DNA from: Homalodisca vitripennis
Lineage: Eukaryota > Arthropoda > Insecta > Hemiptera > Cicadellidae
Direction of reading: 5' to 3'
Assembly (NCBI RefSeq): GCF_021130785.1
Contig: NC_060213.1
Span: 99,068,501 to 99,132,500 of the forward strand
DNA length: 64,000 nt
Shown here: positions 22,600 to 32,864 of the stretch, piece after piece
Numbering within the stretch: the first letter of the stretch is position 1
How the letters are laid out: each line of letters begins with the position of its first letter
The notes under the pieces: model-generated
Seen by the model: only the letters and a program-made list of their open reading frames with translations
What the model was told of the DNA's origin: nothing
Databases searched by the model: none
Translations under genes and position numbers: made by a program

Positions 22600-24081
22600 C
22601 TACTTCAAGCTGGCCACCACCAGTTCGGTAAGCAGCCGCTTTCCCCTCATAGTCAGGTGCTGGCCATGGCGAGTGAAGTGTCGCCTCCCGATGGCGTTAA
22701 AGTCCAGCAGCACAGACCTCTTACACCCGATACACAGCTCCTTTATGTAGTTGTTAACACAAGTCGTCTCTTGGTTAACAAGGTGAAAGGGGGAGGTCGT
22801 GGCGATAAGGCGCTGTTGATACCATGACCTTGGCTGTATGGGTGCGCATGGTGATCTGGTTTTCCAATTTCTGGTAGATGGTAGACGACCGACCGGCTCC
22901 GATGTCATTCGCTCCGGCAATCAGAACGCTACAGCTTCCAGGGGGAGGAGGTTGACTCCCCTCAACCAAACCCAACAGTCCGGCTCCAGGCTTGCAAACG
23001 CCGAGCACAGACGTCTCTGCGGTCACCAGGAACTGGATCATCCCAGCCATGAAGCGTGCATGACTATCACCCTCAATAGTTACTTCACGAAAAGCCACTT
23101 GTACGGTAGATGTTGTGATGAGGGGGTTTTTCAGATTGAGACCAGTGTTAATGTTTTGTTGATTATTAAAATTTGTGTGCTGCAGCTGCGATTATGTGTT
23201 TTCTTTTTCCTTCTTCTTTTTTTCTTTTTTCCCACTCTGGTGGAAAACCCCATTTTCACTACCTTCGGACAAATCTTCCAGCGCCTCATAGTTATTCGAA
23301 ACTACTATAATAGATCTAGGGATTGCCTTAACTAAAGTTTTATTTTCCTCCTCTACATATATTATTGAGGCAATAATTTTTTTAATTTCTTCTCTGAGAG
23401 TTGAACATTCACGGCAGGGTCGTTTTAGATCTTTTATTTCTTTTTCAAGGTCGGCTATTTTCTTAGATTTTCGGAGACGCCAGGGAGTTCCTCGGTTTGA
23501 GCTGATGAATTTACATAGTTCATGCAAGATTTTTTCAGAGGTGTCACCGATTTTGATGATGTAAATATTGTATCCGTGAATTGTAAAATTCGTTGCTCCG
23601 ATGCAATTGAGTGATCGAGGATAACTTTAACCTCGGTCTTAAACGACTTCTGCTTTCAACCTTGCGTTTTCTAATAATAATGTGTTTTCCGAAGCTGGTT
23701 GGAGTGGTGTTGAAGGTGACGCAGACGGCGACGTAGACGGCGGCACGACGTCGAGGCCGGGCGTGGAGCAGGAGGAGCGCGGGACGCGGGCGGTACAGCA
23801 GAGTCAGGCGGTGGTGTGGCGAGTACGGGTGAAACAACAGTCGGAGGCAGCTGCAGCGGTGATGACAGGGTACGCATGGCCACTGGATGCACGCCGCTGT
23901 GTTTATCATTGCACACAGTCACCTTAGTCATGTTCACATCTGATTTTACTGATGCGCCACAATTACGGCCTAAAGATTGCCTAGAACTTTCTCCAGATTT
24001 TAATATTCTGTGCAGCCTGTATTTGTAATTGTTGAATAATATACATGGTTTGCCAGTTTTGGTTTTTTCTATTGCAAACAT
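22600..24081 (-). pseudogene. LINE-2 ORF1: FLYWCH-like finger, coiled coil, SGNH esterase
   Basis: From the ATG at 24,081: EKTKTGKPCILFNNYKYRLH is parallel to LINE-1 ORF1 residues 7-26, but the WRC of the finger has decayed to RQS while the second Cys remains. A Pro-rich linker follows. A coiled coil is in the frame 23,527-23,192 (KIADLEKEIKDLKRP). The esterase has EGDSHARFM (nucleophile Ser), LIAGANDIG, STAPYRHDLP and the histidine block QHLTMRGKRLL, ending at 22,600. At least two frameshifts separate the pieces. The shared order of domains in two LINE families is the point of interest. Confidence 0.78.
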
Positions 24082-24254
24082 CGTCCAGTCGTAAAATAAA
24101 ATATGTTGACTTATCTTTAATAAAATGTTTATAAACAAATAATAAATAATATAACATTTTAACAATATAACAAATAGATAAAATATGAGTGGTAAAACAA
24201 TGAGGTTTACAATTTTATAAACTAAAATAAAGAAATTGAGCAATAAAAATATAC

Positions 24255-24330
24255 GTACTTGTCTGAGAATCGAACCGGGTAACTAAGGTATAGACTGCCG
24301 CAGCTATACTGACTGCGCTACAATCACATG
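24255..24330 (-). other. tRNA-like sequence in the LINE-2 5' region
   Basis: On the minus strand TAGCGCAGTCAG (24,310-24,321) fits a Pol III A box and GGTTCGATTC (24,268-24,277) fits a B box, 32 bases apart as in tRNAs. I could not build good acceptor, anticodon and T stems, so it is not called a tRNA gene. It may be a decayed tRNA, a SINE head, or an internal promoter of the LINE. Confidence 0.35.
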
Positions 24331-24642
24331 ACGGTAGTAAGCGTCCAGTCAATTTGTACGGTGCGGCGCTCCGTAATAGAGGAAAGTAACGGTGTGTATT
24401 CGTAAGCAAGTTTAACCTTGTTTAAATTGTGGTTAAGAACTTTATATCAGTGGCTTACTTACAAGACAAATATAGTTTAGTCCTTATGCACATTCCACTT
24501 GTAATATAGATAAAATAAATGTTCCGAGCGTGGCAACTGTCAATAATAAACGAAAACCTGTTTAAATTCTTAATAAATTACGGAGCGACGCGACTAGCAT
24601 GTTTACCGTGTAGGACCAGGCCTAACAACCTTACCAACACTT

Positions 24643-24752
24643 ACAGATCAAACTGAAAAAGGTATAGAGGGTTCAATTTTATCTACAAATTTGTATTAGA
24701 AAAGTTTTTTTTTCATGTATTTCACGACGTCATAACTACATAAGCCAATCGG

Positions 24753-24805
<53 letters not shown>

Positions 24806-25585
24806 ATTAAAGCAATAATAATAATAATAATAATATAATAATATAAATAATAATAATTTAAGCAGATTTGAAGAAGGTAAATGTAAAAAAATATCTTAAA
24901 TGTAACTTATAGTAATCATAAACATATCTAAAATTTCAAAAAAAACGTCTTTCAGAAGCAAAAAAGGAATTTTTGTACAGGAAATTTATTTATAGTCAAG
25001 AATAAGAATATAAGAAAAAGAATATTTATTTACTGTTACATGCAAAAATAATTTTTAAAACAATCAGAAGGAAACATGATATATAAAATTTATTGGTACA
25101 AAAACAGTCATTCCTTAAATTAATAAAAATAAAATAATACTCAGTTCCATAAGGAAATTTCATTTAAAAAAAATTGAAAACTCTACATAATATAAAACAT
25201 GAATTATTTTTTTTACTCTTTTTGTTTTAATGCCTTAGTTCTCTTGTCATTTGAAATCGAACAATGAAATAGCTATATAAAAAGAATAAAACTAATGTCA
25301 AGCAAGAGTAATCGAACACTTTGTTAAACTTTAAGTAAACACTGCTTGGAAATCTTAGAACGGGTAGAGAGAAGGCTCTAAGTGCCTTCTAAGTAAGCTC
25401 ATGCTTTCTAACTTCAAAGTAGAAACGTAGCATGCCTTCTATCTTAATTATTTTAATTTTCGTAAAATTGTATTAATGTCTAAAAGAAATATATTTGCAA
25501 GTTTCTGTTATAAAATTCCAAACTGGTAAAAAAATATAAAATGATCAGGAGAGGTCATACCAAACGACTTAAAATCCCTTTTTCT
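24643..25585. other. 3' flank of the deleted minus-strand Gr of unit A
   Basis: No gene. It aligns with the flank behind Gr3 (35,795-36,730) and Gr4 (45,770-46,550): CAAACTGAAAA, ATTTCACGACGTCATAACTA, a TA microsatellite (24,758-24,803 here), CATTTGAAAT-type blocks and GAGAGAAGGCTCTAAGTG. Confidence 0.7.
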
Positions 25586-25613
25586 CGAGAAAAAATCCCC
25601 CAAAAACTTGCAT
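25586..25613 (-). pseudogene. Ghost Gr: only the first codons of a deleted receptor remain
   Basis: On the minus strand ATGCAAGTTTTTGGGGGA encodes MQVFGG, the receptor start with about ten codons removed internally. After FFL the sequence jumps directly into the 3' flank seen beyond Gr3 (CATTTTTCTCAG near 36,720). About 1.3 kb present in unit B is missing. The 5' flank, from 25,614 to about 26,210, still matches the Gr3 5' flank (38,108-38,720). So unit A once had a convergent partner of Gr1. Confidence 0.8.
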
Positions 25614-27930
25614 TTCGTAGACTTGTGTGAAAGATGCTTTGCACTTTTACTGCACTACTAGTGAAAGTTTGTAACAACTTTACAGTTCTCTATCATTCAT
25701 TTTTACACGCTCGATACTTTCTTCTTATGGACATTTGTCGTAATTTATTTGCCACTCGTAGCCATGCAATTTTACATATTAGTACAATAACTGTGTACTC
25801 CTACATTGTGAAAAATTGTGTCACAGTGGACTCTAACGAAAGTGGACTTCTACTGTAATTATAGATTACTGTCAATATCGAACAACCTTTTAGATAATTA
25901 TGAAGTCATTTGCTTTCATCATTTCCATGGCCCTTTTACTATAAGAAAAATTGTTCGTACCTACTGATTTTTCAAATAGTCCTTCAGGGGAACATTTATA
26001 ACACACTTTGTTAGGAAAACAGTATTTCAAAATTTGCATGGGTTTTAGGTGAGACAAAAGTGTGTCTCCTTCCGATCACTGTTTGACAGACAATTACAAA
26101 TATAGATTAAAGTATTTCTGTTGGAATTTAAGAAATACATTCCCTACATTGGGTTATGTAAAAAGGTTTGTATATTTTAATATTAGCAACCAAACAAAAT
26201 TAAATATATCTAGCTTTGGAGTATCGTAAAAATATTAAAATAACGAAAGTCAAATGTTTGTTACAACTGGTGCTGTTTGTTTTTCTCAAATGACCGTCTA
26301 ATTAACAAAGTCTGAGATTTGCTAAACGCGTTATTCAGGCAAGGTAGTGTTATTGCTTACTATCCACATCCTGTCCAAAGGTATGTGTGTTGCAGCGAAA
26401 ATTTGCTGATTCTTCACACTAACTCCTTAGCTTAAGAGACAAATAAGAGCACGGTCACCCTTTTAGTATCACTTACCACGTAAAGACCAAAATGCAATGA
26501 GATCGCGTGTCAATGCAGACTTATTCTTTAAGCTAACCCCATGACAGCTTAGCGGTGAAGTGCTATTTTCACTTCTATTCTTCTTGACATAAGATCCCTG
26601 TTGGGTGTATCTCTGAGGTATTTATAAAAAGAATAGACCTATATGTTAACCAGAAACCCTAAGAGTCTATATACAATTTCAGTAAAATCGGCCAAGTAGT
26701 TTTAGATGACTGAGTAACTCGCTAAAACACAGACACCATTGTATTTTAAAATGTTTAGTACAGATAATGGTTATAAACATAAGTAAAACGTTTCTCATTT
26801 ATAATAAATGGTCATTAGATAATGTATTATATTTTATACAAGGAGGCAACAATTGATTCTGTTTACACTTTGTTCAGTCTCGTACTTGTGAAGAAAACTT
26901 TTGGATTTATGTTTATTATAATGTCTTCTTTATTGAAGATTGGCTCTTTCTAAGATATGTTCCTTTACGATACAATAAAGAACTGAAATCACCTCACTAA
27001 AATATCTGAAAAAATTAACTATGTTGATGGTTAAAGGTGGTGCAAAGTGGGCGGAATGTCTTAATTAGGAAATAATCATTAGCGTAGCATTTCGTGAATA
27101 AATTGATAATGTATTTTTTACTTATTACTCAAATATAATAGTTCAAAACATTTTCGAACACTCTTATCTAATTTAAGAAAATGATTAATCTTACTGACTA
27201 ATTTGATCTAGTACTACCTTAAAGTTATAAGTAATATTGTAACAATAAATTACTAAAAAGAGTATTTAGTTTCTGTCCCAACTGGTGTTTACTCTTCTTC
27301 TGATTTACTTCTGATTTGCTATTGTTGAACGACAAGATTATACGAAATATGCAAAAGACACTTAAAACGTCGATTCTAAGCGTGTTATGTGGCTAACCCG
27401 CAGTCAAAAATGATCTCACTACATATGATATTATTAAAATGGTTAAACTCATACATGACTTTCGTTGTTGCACAGGAAAATCTACACGTTCTACTATCTT
27501 AAAAATCATGTGCTCGCTTTCTTGTTGCTTTATTATTTATTTTCTTTTTCAAATACTAGTCTTATTAGCTTACAGCGTGGGAAAGAAGGTCTAACATTCT
27601 GCCGTATATTATTTTCTTCCGTTCTTATCTGCAGTTCTACAATACACGAGGCAAACAAATACAGCTTTAGTACCTGAAGGAAACTCTTTAACCTTCGACA
27701 CAAGCCGTTGTTCGTAATACGAGTGATTAGCTTCCAGGACATAACTTAATTTTTTACTCCTCAGGATAGGTATCAATAACAAAATTCAAAGATAATAAAT
27801 GTATATAGAGTGTTAGTTTTATTTTATATTTAAATACAACGTTTTGTAACATGCTTTATAAAATAATGACAGTTAAGTGACTTTGTAGGACCTAGACAGT
27901 TATATTACAAAACTTTAATATCAAAAACTG
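25614..27930. other. Non-coding 5' flank of the ghost Gr and unit A/B boundary
   Basis: No gene. Blocks at about 25,860-26,215 and 27,395-27,530 match unit B 38,375-38,720 and 38,765-38,920. The 1.2 kb between (26,220-27,390) is mostly absent from unit B, apart from a short CTTATGTTTATTATAATGTC-like match near 26,910. Short open frames here show no recognisable domain. Confidence 0.6.
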
Positions 27931-28054
27931 TGGTCTTTTCAGCCGACTTCGTGACATCAGCGACAGATCGAACAATCACCACCATGTAACTAACGCTAGC
28001 CAAAGCCCAGATGAACGAAAATATAAACTCTACGTAGTCACGTGACTCATAGGA
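27931..28054 (-). pseudogene. Inverted 124-bp piece of a Gr, almost identical to Gr2
   Basis: The reverse complement of this stretch matches Gr2 positions 29,348-29,471 at all but two bases by eye. It encodes the region YESRDYVEFIFSF...VRSV.DVT, around the sixth hydrophobic segment. No other Gr sequence adjoins it. It lies 440 bp before the Gr2 ATG, in opposite orientation. It is the most similar pair of Gr sequences in the window, so the duplication is recent or maintained by conversion. Confidence 0.88.
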
Positions 28055-28492
28055 CTATGTTTCTAAAGTGTGCAAATGCTTCTCAGCGGGAATATCAGTA
28101 GGCATGACTAATATTCCTTATAATAATAAGCCGTGGAATTGATGAAAGGAAAATGACTTCATGTATAAAAGGTGTGCCGAAATTGACAGGTAATCAGTAA
28201 AATCCAAACTACAAGGTTATAGGCAATATTTTCTAATTAAATAAATATTTATAGTAAAATTCCAGTTGTATTAGCGCCTACTGTGACACATTTGTACACA
28301 AAGTAGTAATCAATTAGAGTGATTGAATTATTGTACTAATATATAAAATTGCATAACAACGAGTGGAATATCAAATAGGAACAAATTCTATGAGAAGTTT
28401 CTCAATTGATACAGAACTCTTCAGTTGATACCAACTTTGACTGCTAAGTAGTGAAATAACACCGCAAAACACTATTCGCACAATTGTATAGA

Positions 28493-29686
28493 ATGCAGGT
28501 TTTTTTCAAAAGGAGCAATTTTAACTAGCCATGTGTTTGGGGGATTTTTTTGACCAACTGTTCTGTGCCAAACGAGGGGCAAGAATTGAGATTTTCTCCA
28601 TCATTGTTCACATGGAGTTTGATCTCTACATCAGCTCAAGCGACACTCTATTGGGTGTATCTCCAATACCTAAATACACTGGTCACCTTGTCCTCTCATT
28701 GGACCACCAATACTACCACAGCTGTAATGATTCTGGATTATACCTATATGTCATTGACATCATTCATTGCCTTTGTCAGCAATATCAGAAAATATCAGTG
28801 CTTTGTCAACTTCCACAAAGTAGTGGAGAGTATCGAGGACACTTGGAAAGATATTGGGCCTCAGCTACCGGATCCCAGAATAAACATCAGTTTCTTAGTA
28901 GCGTACGTTGTCGCTTCAGTGCTTGTTACGTACGATGTAGTTAATTGGGGAATAGCTACAATAAAGCAGTTAGACAATGAAGTAATGATTTTCATATGTT
29001 ATTTGTCTTACTTAACCACAATATTTCGATTGACCTCTACATTCGTTAATTTTACCGAAGTCACTCAATATTTGTCTAAAAGTTTTAAATACATCAGCAT
29101 CAGGATCGAGCAGGAAGTAGCCCGACAGTGTTTCGGACGACTAATGGAAAATCAGTATATGCCACATATTGAAATATCACAACAAAGTTCTAATTCGCAA
29201 AAGTGTGAGGTGAGATCTCTGTTGAACATCTACTAGTTACTGGTTGATGCTGTACACCAGGCGAATGCCTTCTATTGCGATCAGCTGATGGCCACTACGT
29301 CATATTTGTTCTTCGGTATCATAGTCGACCTATACTATGCTGTCTTGTCCTATGAGTCACGTGACTACGTAGAGTTTATATTTTCGTTCATCTGGGCTTT
29401 GGCTAGCGTTAGTTACATGGTGGTGATTGTTCGATCTGTCGCTGATGTCACGGAGTCGGGTGAAAAGACCACTATGATTGTCTGCAAGACGATTCATAAG
29501 GATATTGATCATGCTATGAGGACAAAGATGGAGAGGTTCCTTCTACAAGGAACTAACGACAGACCGACATTTTGTGCACTGCATTTCTTCAAAATTAAAA
29601 ACGATATCCTAACTAAAATGGCAGGGGCAGTGACCACCTATTTGGTAATTCTCCTTCAGTTCCCGAATCAGAACGAGGAGAACTAA
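28493..29686 (+). pseudogene. Gr2: gustatory receptor with paired frameshifts and one TAG
   Basis: The gene is colinear with Gr1 (two codons fewer in the first hydrophobic region, TLYWVYL). The ATG at 28,493 is followed by a T7 run where Gr4 has T6; this +1 shift is undone by a 1-base loss in GGGGGATTTTTTTGACC about 45 bp on, so 16 codons read out of frame and hit TAG. From 28,550 the frame is open except for TAG at 29,234-29,236, where the other copies have TGG (Trp) in IYWLLVDAV. The C-terminus TTYLVILLQF is intact. Most parsimoniously a pseudogene. The T-run shift is shared with Gr3, so it is inherited or a homopolymer sequencing problem in both. Confidence 0.87.
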
Positions 29687-30385
29687 ACCTTGAATGACAT
29701 ATGAGTATATAGATGTCAATATATTGCTGATATTCAATATAACATAACTGTTATAGCAACTTGTTTTGTGTACACAACAATTACTCATAACGCAAAATTA
29801 TAATTTGTGGAAAGAAATGCAAGTATTTTAGAATAAGTATGATTACAGGCTATTGAATCAAATTTCGTGTAATATGAGTAAAATGTGAATTTAACTCGCT
29901 TTTTTAAGACCTCTACTGATAGTTTTATGTTTTTTGTTACCAGTTGGCATTTTTTAAGAAACTCTTGCAAACCTATTCATTTTAGAAATTAATACAATTA
30001 CACGAAAATGAAAAGAAATAAGCTTGTTGGTAGGCAACGTTCTTACTTTCAACTTAGAAAATAGTAGCTAACTTAGAAGACAGAACCCTCTCTCTATACG
30101 TTGTAAGATTTCCAAGCAGTGCTTACCTAAAGTCTTTACAAGTTAAAGAAAGTTTACATTGGCGGATTAACTTCGTTTGGCGTTAGTTTTTTCTTTTATA
30201 ATTACTTCTAAACTATTTGTCATTGGCCATTTTCAAATGAATAGAGCTATGGCATTAAAACAAAGGATATAGAAACATTGATTCCCGATTTATTACGCAT
30301 AGTTTTTCTTTTACTATAAATAAAAGTTTCTCGTTAACAAAATTCAACTTTTCTTCATCAAAAAACTATTTTGTACTGAAATTGA
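29687..30385. other. Non-coding 3' flank of Gr2
   Basis: No gene. It matches the Gr1 3' flank without the foldback insert (TAACTGTTATAGC at about 29,745-29,757 is the empty site). Confidence 0.65.
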
Positions 30386-30429
30386 CCCTAGAATGGTAAG
30401 GTGAATTCCCGTTTCCAATACGGTAAGGT

Positions 30430-32841
30430 GGGGTGTGGCACACCCCAAGTAAAAAACAGTTTTTTACAAACAGAAGTTGTTTATTGCCTATAAAATACAA
30501 ATCTACTTAATCAACAACTACTCTACTTTAATTTTCTCTATTTTTTGTTAGTCTTAGCACAAAAACTTTTAGCAAAATTTTTTTTATATTTGTAAATACT
30601 TTTTGTTAGTTTTTTTTACTTTTTAATATTTAATTCACATATTGTAAATAAATTTTGATTATGACTTACAAGTTAATAGAAAAATGTTGTTAAAACATCT
30701 CACAACAGTTTTCATGGATTTCTCAGTCAGTACAATTTTTAAATAAGAATGATCTTTTCATACAGGCTTCTTGCAGCCATTGCACCTAGATTTAGATTTC
30801 CTGTCCTTTTTACGATCACACATGTAGCACCGCTTTTGCTTGTTGTCTGGCTGCTCTTCTTGATCCTCCTCAGCTTCTTGATCTTCTCTTTCTTCATTGT
30901 AACTAAGGATGGCTTTAATTTGTAATTTCAATTGTCTGGGAATGTTTCCCTGCTGACTCCTTGCAATCATGTGTTCGCGAGTCAATGCTGCGCTGAGATC
31001 TTTCAAAAAGAAACGCCTGTTGTGTTGTTTCTTTTCTTTCCACTGTGGATTTGCAAGAACAAATAAAACATACGCGTTCACACCACCTTGGTCCAGCATA
31101 CCATAGAAAACTTGCATTGGCCATTGAAGATTCTTTCTTGAGGTGGAGAATGTTGCACATAGTTTATCAAAAGAGTCAGTCCCTCCTTTGTTCTTATTGT
31201 ACACAATAATTATTTCAGGTTTGCCTGTTTCTTCATCAATAGTATCATCGTGGTGCATAGATGATACCAAAACAATATTTTTCTTCCTTTTTGGGCTCAA
31301 TGATACCAGTGTCTTGTTTGCGTCAAAAACAAAAACAGAGCTGTTAACTGCCCTTTCTTGGAACAGACATGGTGGGATTTGAGGCTTGTTCTTCCTCAAA
31401 GTTCCAATCATCGTCAGCTCTCTTTCCAAAATGCGGTCCACCAATGGAACAGTTGTGAACCAATTGTCACAAGTGATGTTGCGCTTTGTTCCTGAGATGG
31501 ATTCACTTAATTTTCGTACATAATACTCAGGAACCAGCTCATTTGGAAGTTTCTCAGTAACTTCACCAACATAAGGAATGGCATCACACATATAGTAAGT
31601 TTTTGCATCGTTCATCATGACAAATTTAATGCCATACTTCCCTGGCTTGTTGGGCACGTACAAAAGAAATGAGCATCTTACTCTACATGAAACAAGTTGC
31701 TCGTCTATGGTTACATGAGCTGATGGTGAATATAATCTCTTAGAATTTTCAATAAAAGAGTTCCAAAGAGTTCTTATATGTGTAAAATTGTCGTTTCTTA
31801 CTCTCTGTAGCCTGCTCCTTTTGTCGTCAAAACGCAAACAGTCAGTTAGAAACAAAAACGTTTTCATAGACATAGTTGCTCTAAATAGGTTGTTGCCATA
31901 GATTGGTGACCATAAATCTTTTAACATTTAAACCTGACCCACGTAGCACTCCAGCCAGGTAATACAAACCAATCAAAGCTTTGATTTCTGGACAAGTTGT
32001 TGGATTTACAGAATAGTTACCGATAGAGTAGTGGACAGACTTTGTTTCAATTTCTTAGTTAATATGCAAAACAATCAAGTTCAACATTTCCTGAGTAAAA
32101 AGTAAATTCCATGCTTCAAGTGGAGATTCTGCTCGTTCTGTCCCATTCTTCGGACCAGGCTTTACAATTAAAATGTTTCTAGCTAAGGGCCTACCTCTTT
32201 GAGTAGGAGCTACTACACTCCTAGTTGTATTGTCCTTGCCAAGAACAAGAGGGCCTAGTTAAATTTCTTCATCCATCCTGATAGCAACTGCGTCAGCTCG
32301 CTGCACGTCACTTTCTTCGAGTTCTTCTTCCATGACCTGCGGTATGATGTTAGCATCATGTCTTTCTCCGTGTTCGTCTTCGTTATCCACCCAGAGTAGC
32401 CGAGCAATCTCATCTTCATTTAGACTTTCCATCGTCTAACCTGGAACGCAAAAGAGATTGTAAAGCAAGGTTTTTTAGGTTAGGCTCTGAAAGTTAGACA
32501 CTTAGAATAGAAAAGGAAGTGTTTTAGGTTAGTTTGCGATAGTAAGATGATTACAATATAGCTTAATTCATAAACACCTAACTGAGAATCAAAAGTAATA
32601 CAGTACAAGTAAGATTGCTGACAGTACAAATAAATGGTAAGGTGGGGTGTCATACACCCCACTGCATGCAAGCCTTTAGAAAACACATAATAACTACCTG
32701 CAGGTAGCGATGACAACTCTGCTCGTCTGCCCACGTCTAGGTCAACAGCCCAACTGAATTTACAAGGCCACGATATTCCCCCCACTCATTCCTACTCTAA
32801 GTGCTGAAACAAACAAACACTGCTGGGGTGCAATACACCCC
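30430..32841. repeat. Three subterminal hairpins of the piggyBac-like element
   Basis: GGGGTGTGGCACACCCC at 30,430, GGGGTGTCATACACCCC at 32,644 and GGGGTGCAATACACCCC at 32,825. The first two share the leader GGTAAGGT in the same orientation. Such subterminal palindromes are candidate transposase binding sites; this is inference. Confidence 0.7.
30758..32432 (-). pseudogene. piggyBac-type transposase, decayed N-terminus
   Basis: The protein begins at the ATG at 32,432 (MESLNEDEIARLLW, acidic, 57 codons to TAA at 32,259). The following N-terminal domain (WNLLFTQEMLNLIVLHIN, IKALIGLYYLAGVL) is split by another TAA and a frameshift near 31,925. The 389-codon main frame holds the catalytic core: FRATMSMKTF, TIDEQLVSCR (first Asp), ITCDNWFTTVPL (second Asp), NKGGTDSFDKLC (third Asp region). 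The C-terminal Cys-rich finger starts CYMCDRKK and ends at TGA right after GCKKPV, where relatives have a further Cys. So the DDD core looks intact but both ends are damaged. Confidence 0.88.
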
Positions 32842-32864
32842 AACTTACAAATCTAAGGTAAAAT

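Larger units (their letters stand above)
16371..24637 (-). mobile_element. LINE-2: non-LTR retrotransposon with a nested DNA transposon
   Basis: The element runs from its 5' end near 24,637 to a (TTTTA)n-type tail at 16,371-16,385. Unit B is an uninterrupted empty site (TCTGTCACTTACAGATC near 35,787). Here CACTT is found at both edges (16,366-16,370 and 24,638-24,642), a 5-bp target duplication. ORF1 (FLYWCH-like, coiled coil, SGNH) and ORF2 (APE, RT) follow the same plan as LINE-1, but the tail and sequence differ, so this is another family. A 3,015-bp Kolobok/Mutator-like transposon splits ORF2. Many stops and frameshifts make it dead. Confidence 0.87.
30386..32864 (-). mobile_element. piggyBac-like transposon at a TTAA site
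   Basis: Unit A has GATTTAATTTAATT at 11,635-11,650, uninterrupted. Here the left junction is TTGA (30,382-30,385), then CCCTAGAATGG; the right junction is TTAA (32,865-32,868). This implies a TTAA duplication with one later change, as for piggyBac. I could not match long terminal repeats. Three short hairpins with the core GGGGTGT...ACACCCC lie at 30,430-30,446, 32,644-32,660 and 32,825-32,841, close to the two ends. The single gene is on the minus strand and broken. Confidence 0.83.

Noticed and set aside
22313..22750. 145-codon frame with Gly/Asp-rich repeat GGDGGSGGDGGGGGGD
   Set aside because: It is the opposite strand of the Pro/Ser-rich linker region of decayed LINE-2; no sign of a gene.
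24255..24330. Functional tRNA gene
   Set aside because: A and B boxes fit but acceptor and T stems do not pair well; recorded only as tRNA-like.
26220..27390. Possible gene in the part of unit A missing from unit B
   Set aside because: Only short AT-rich frames in all phases; no recognisable motif.
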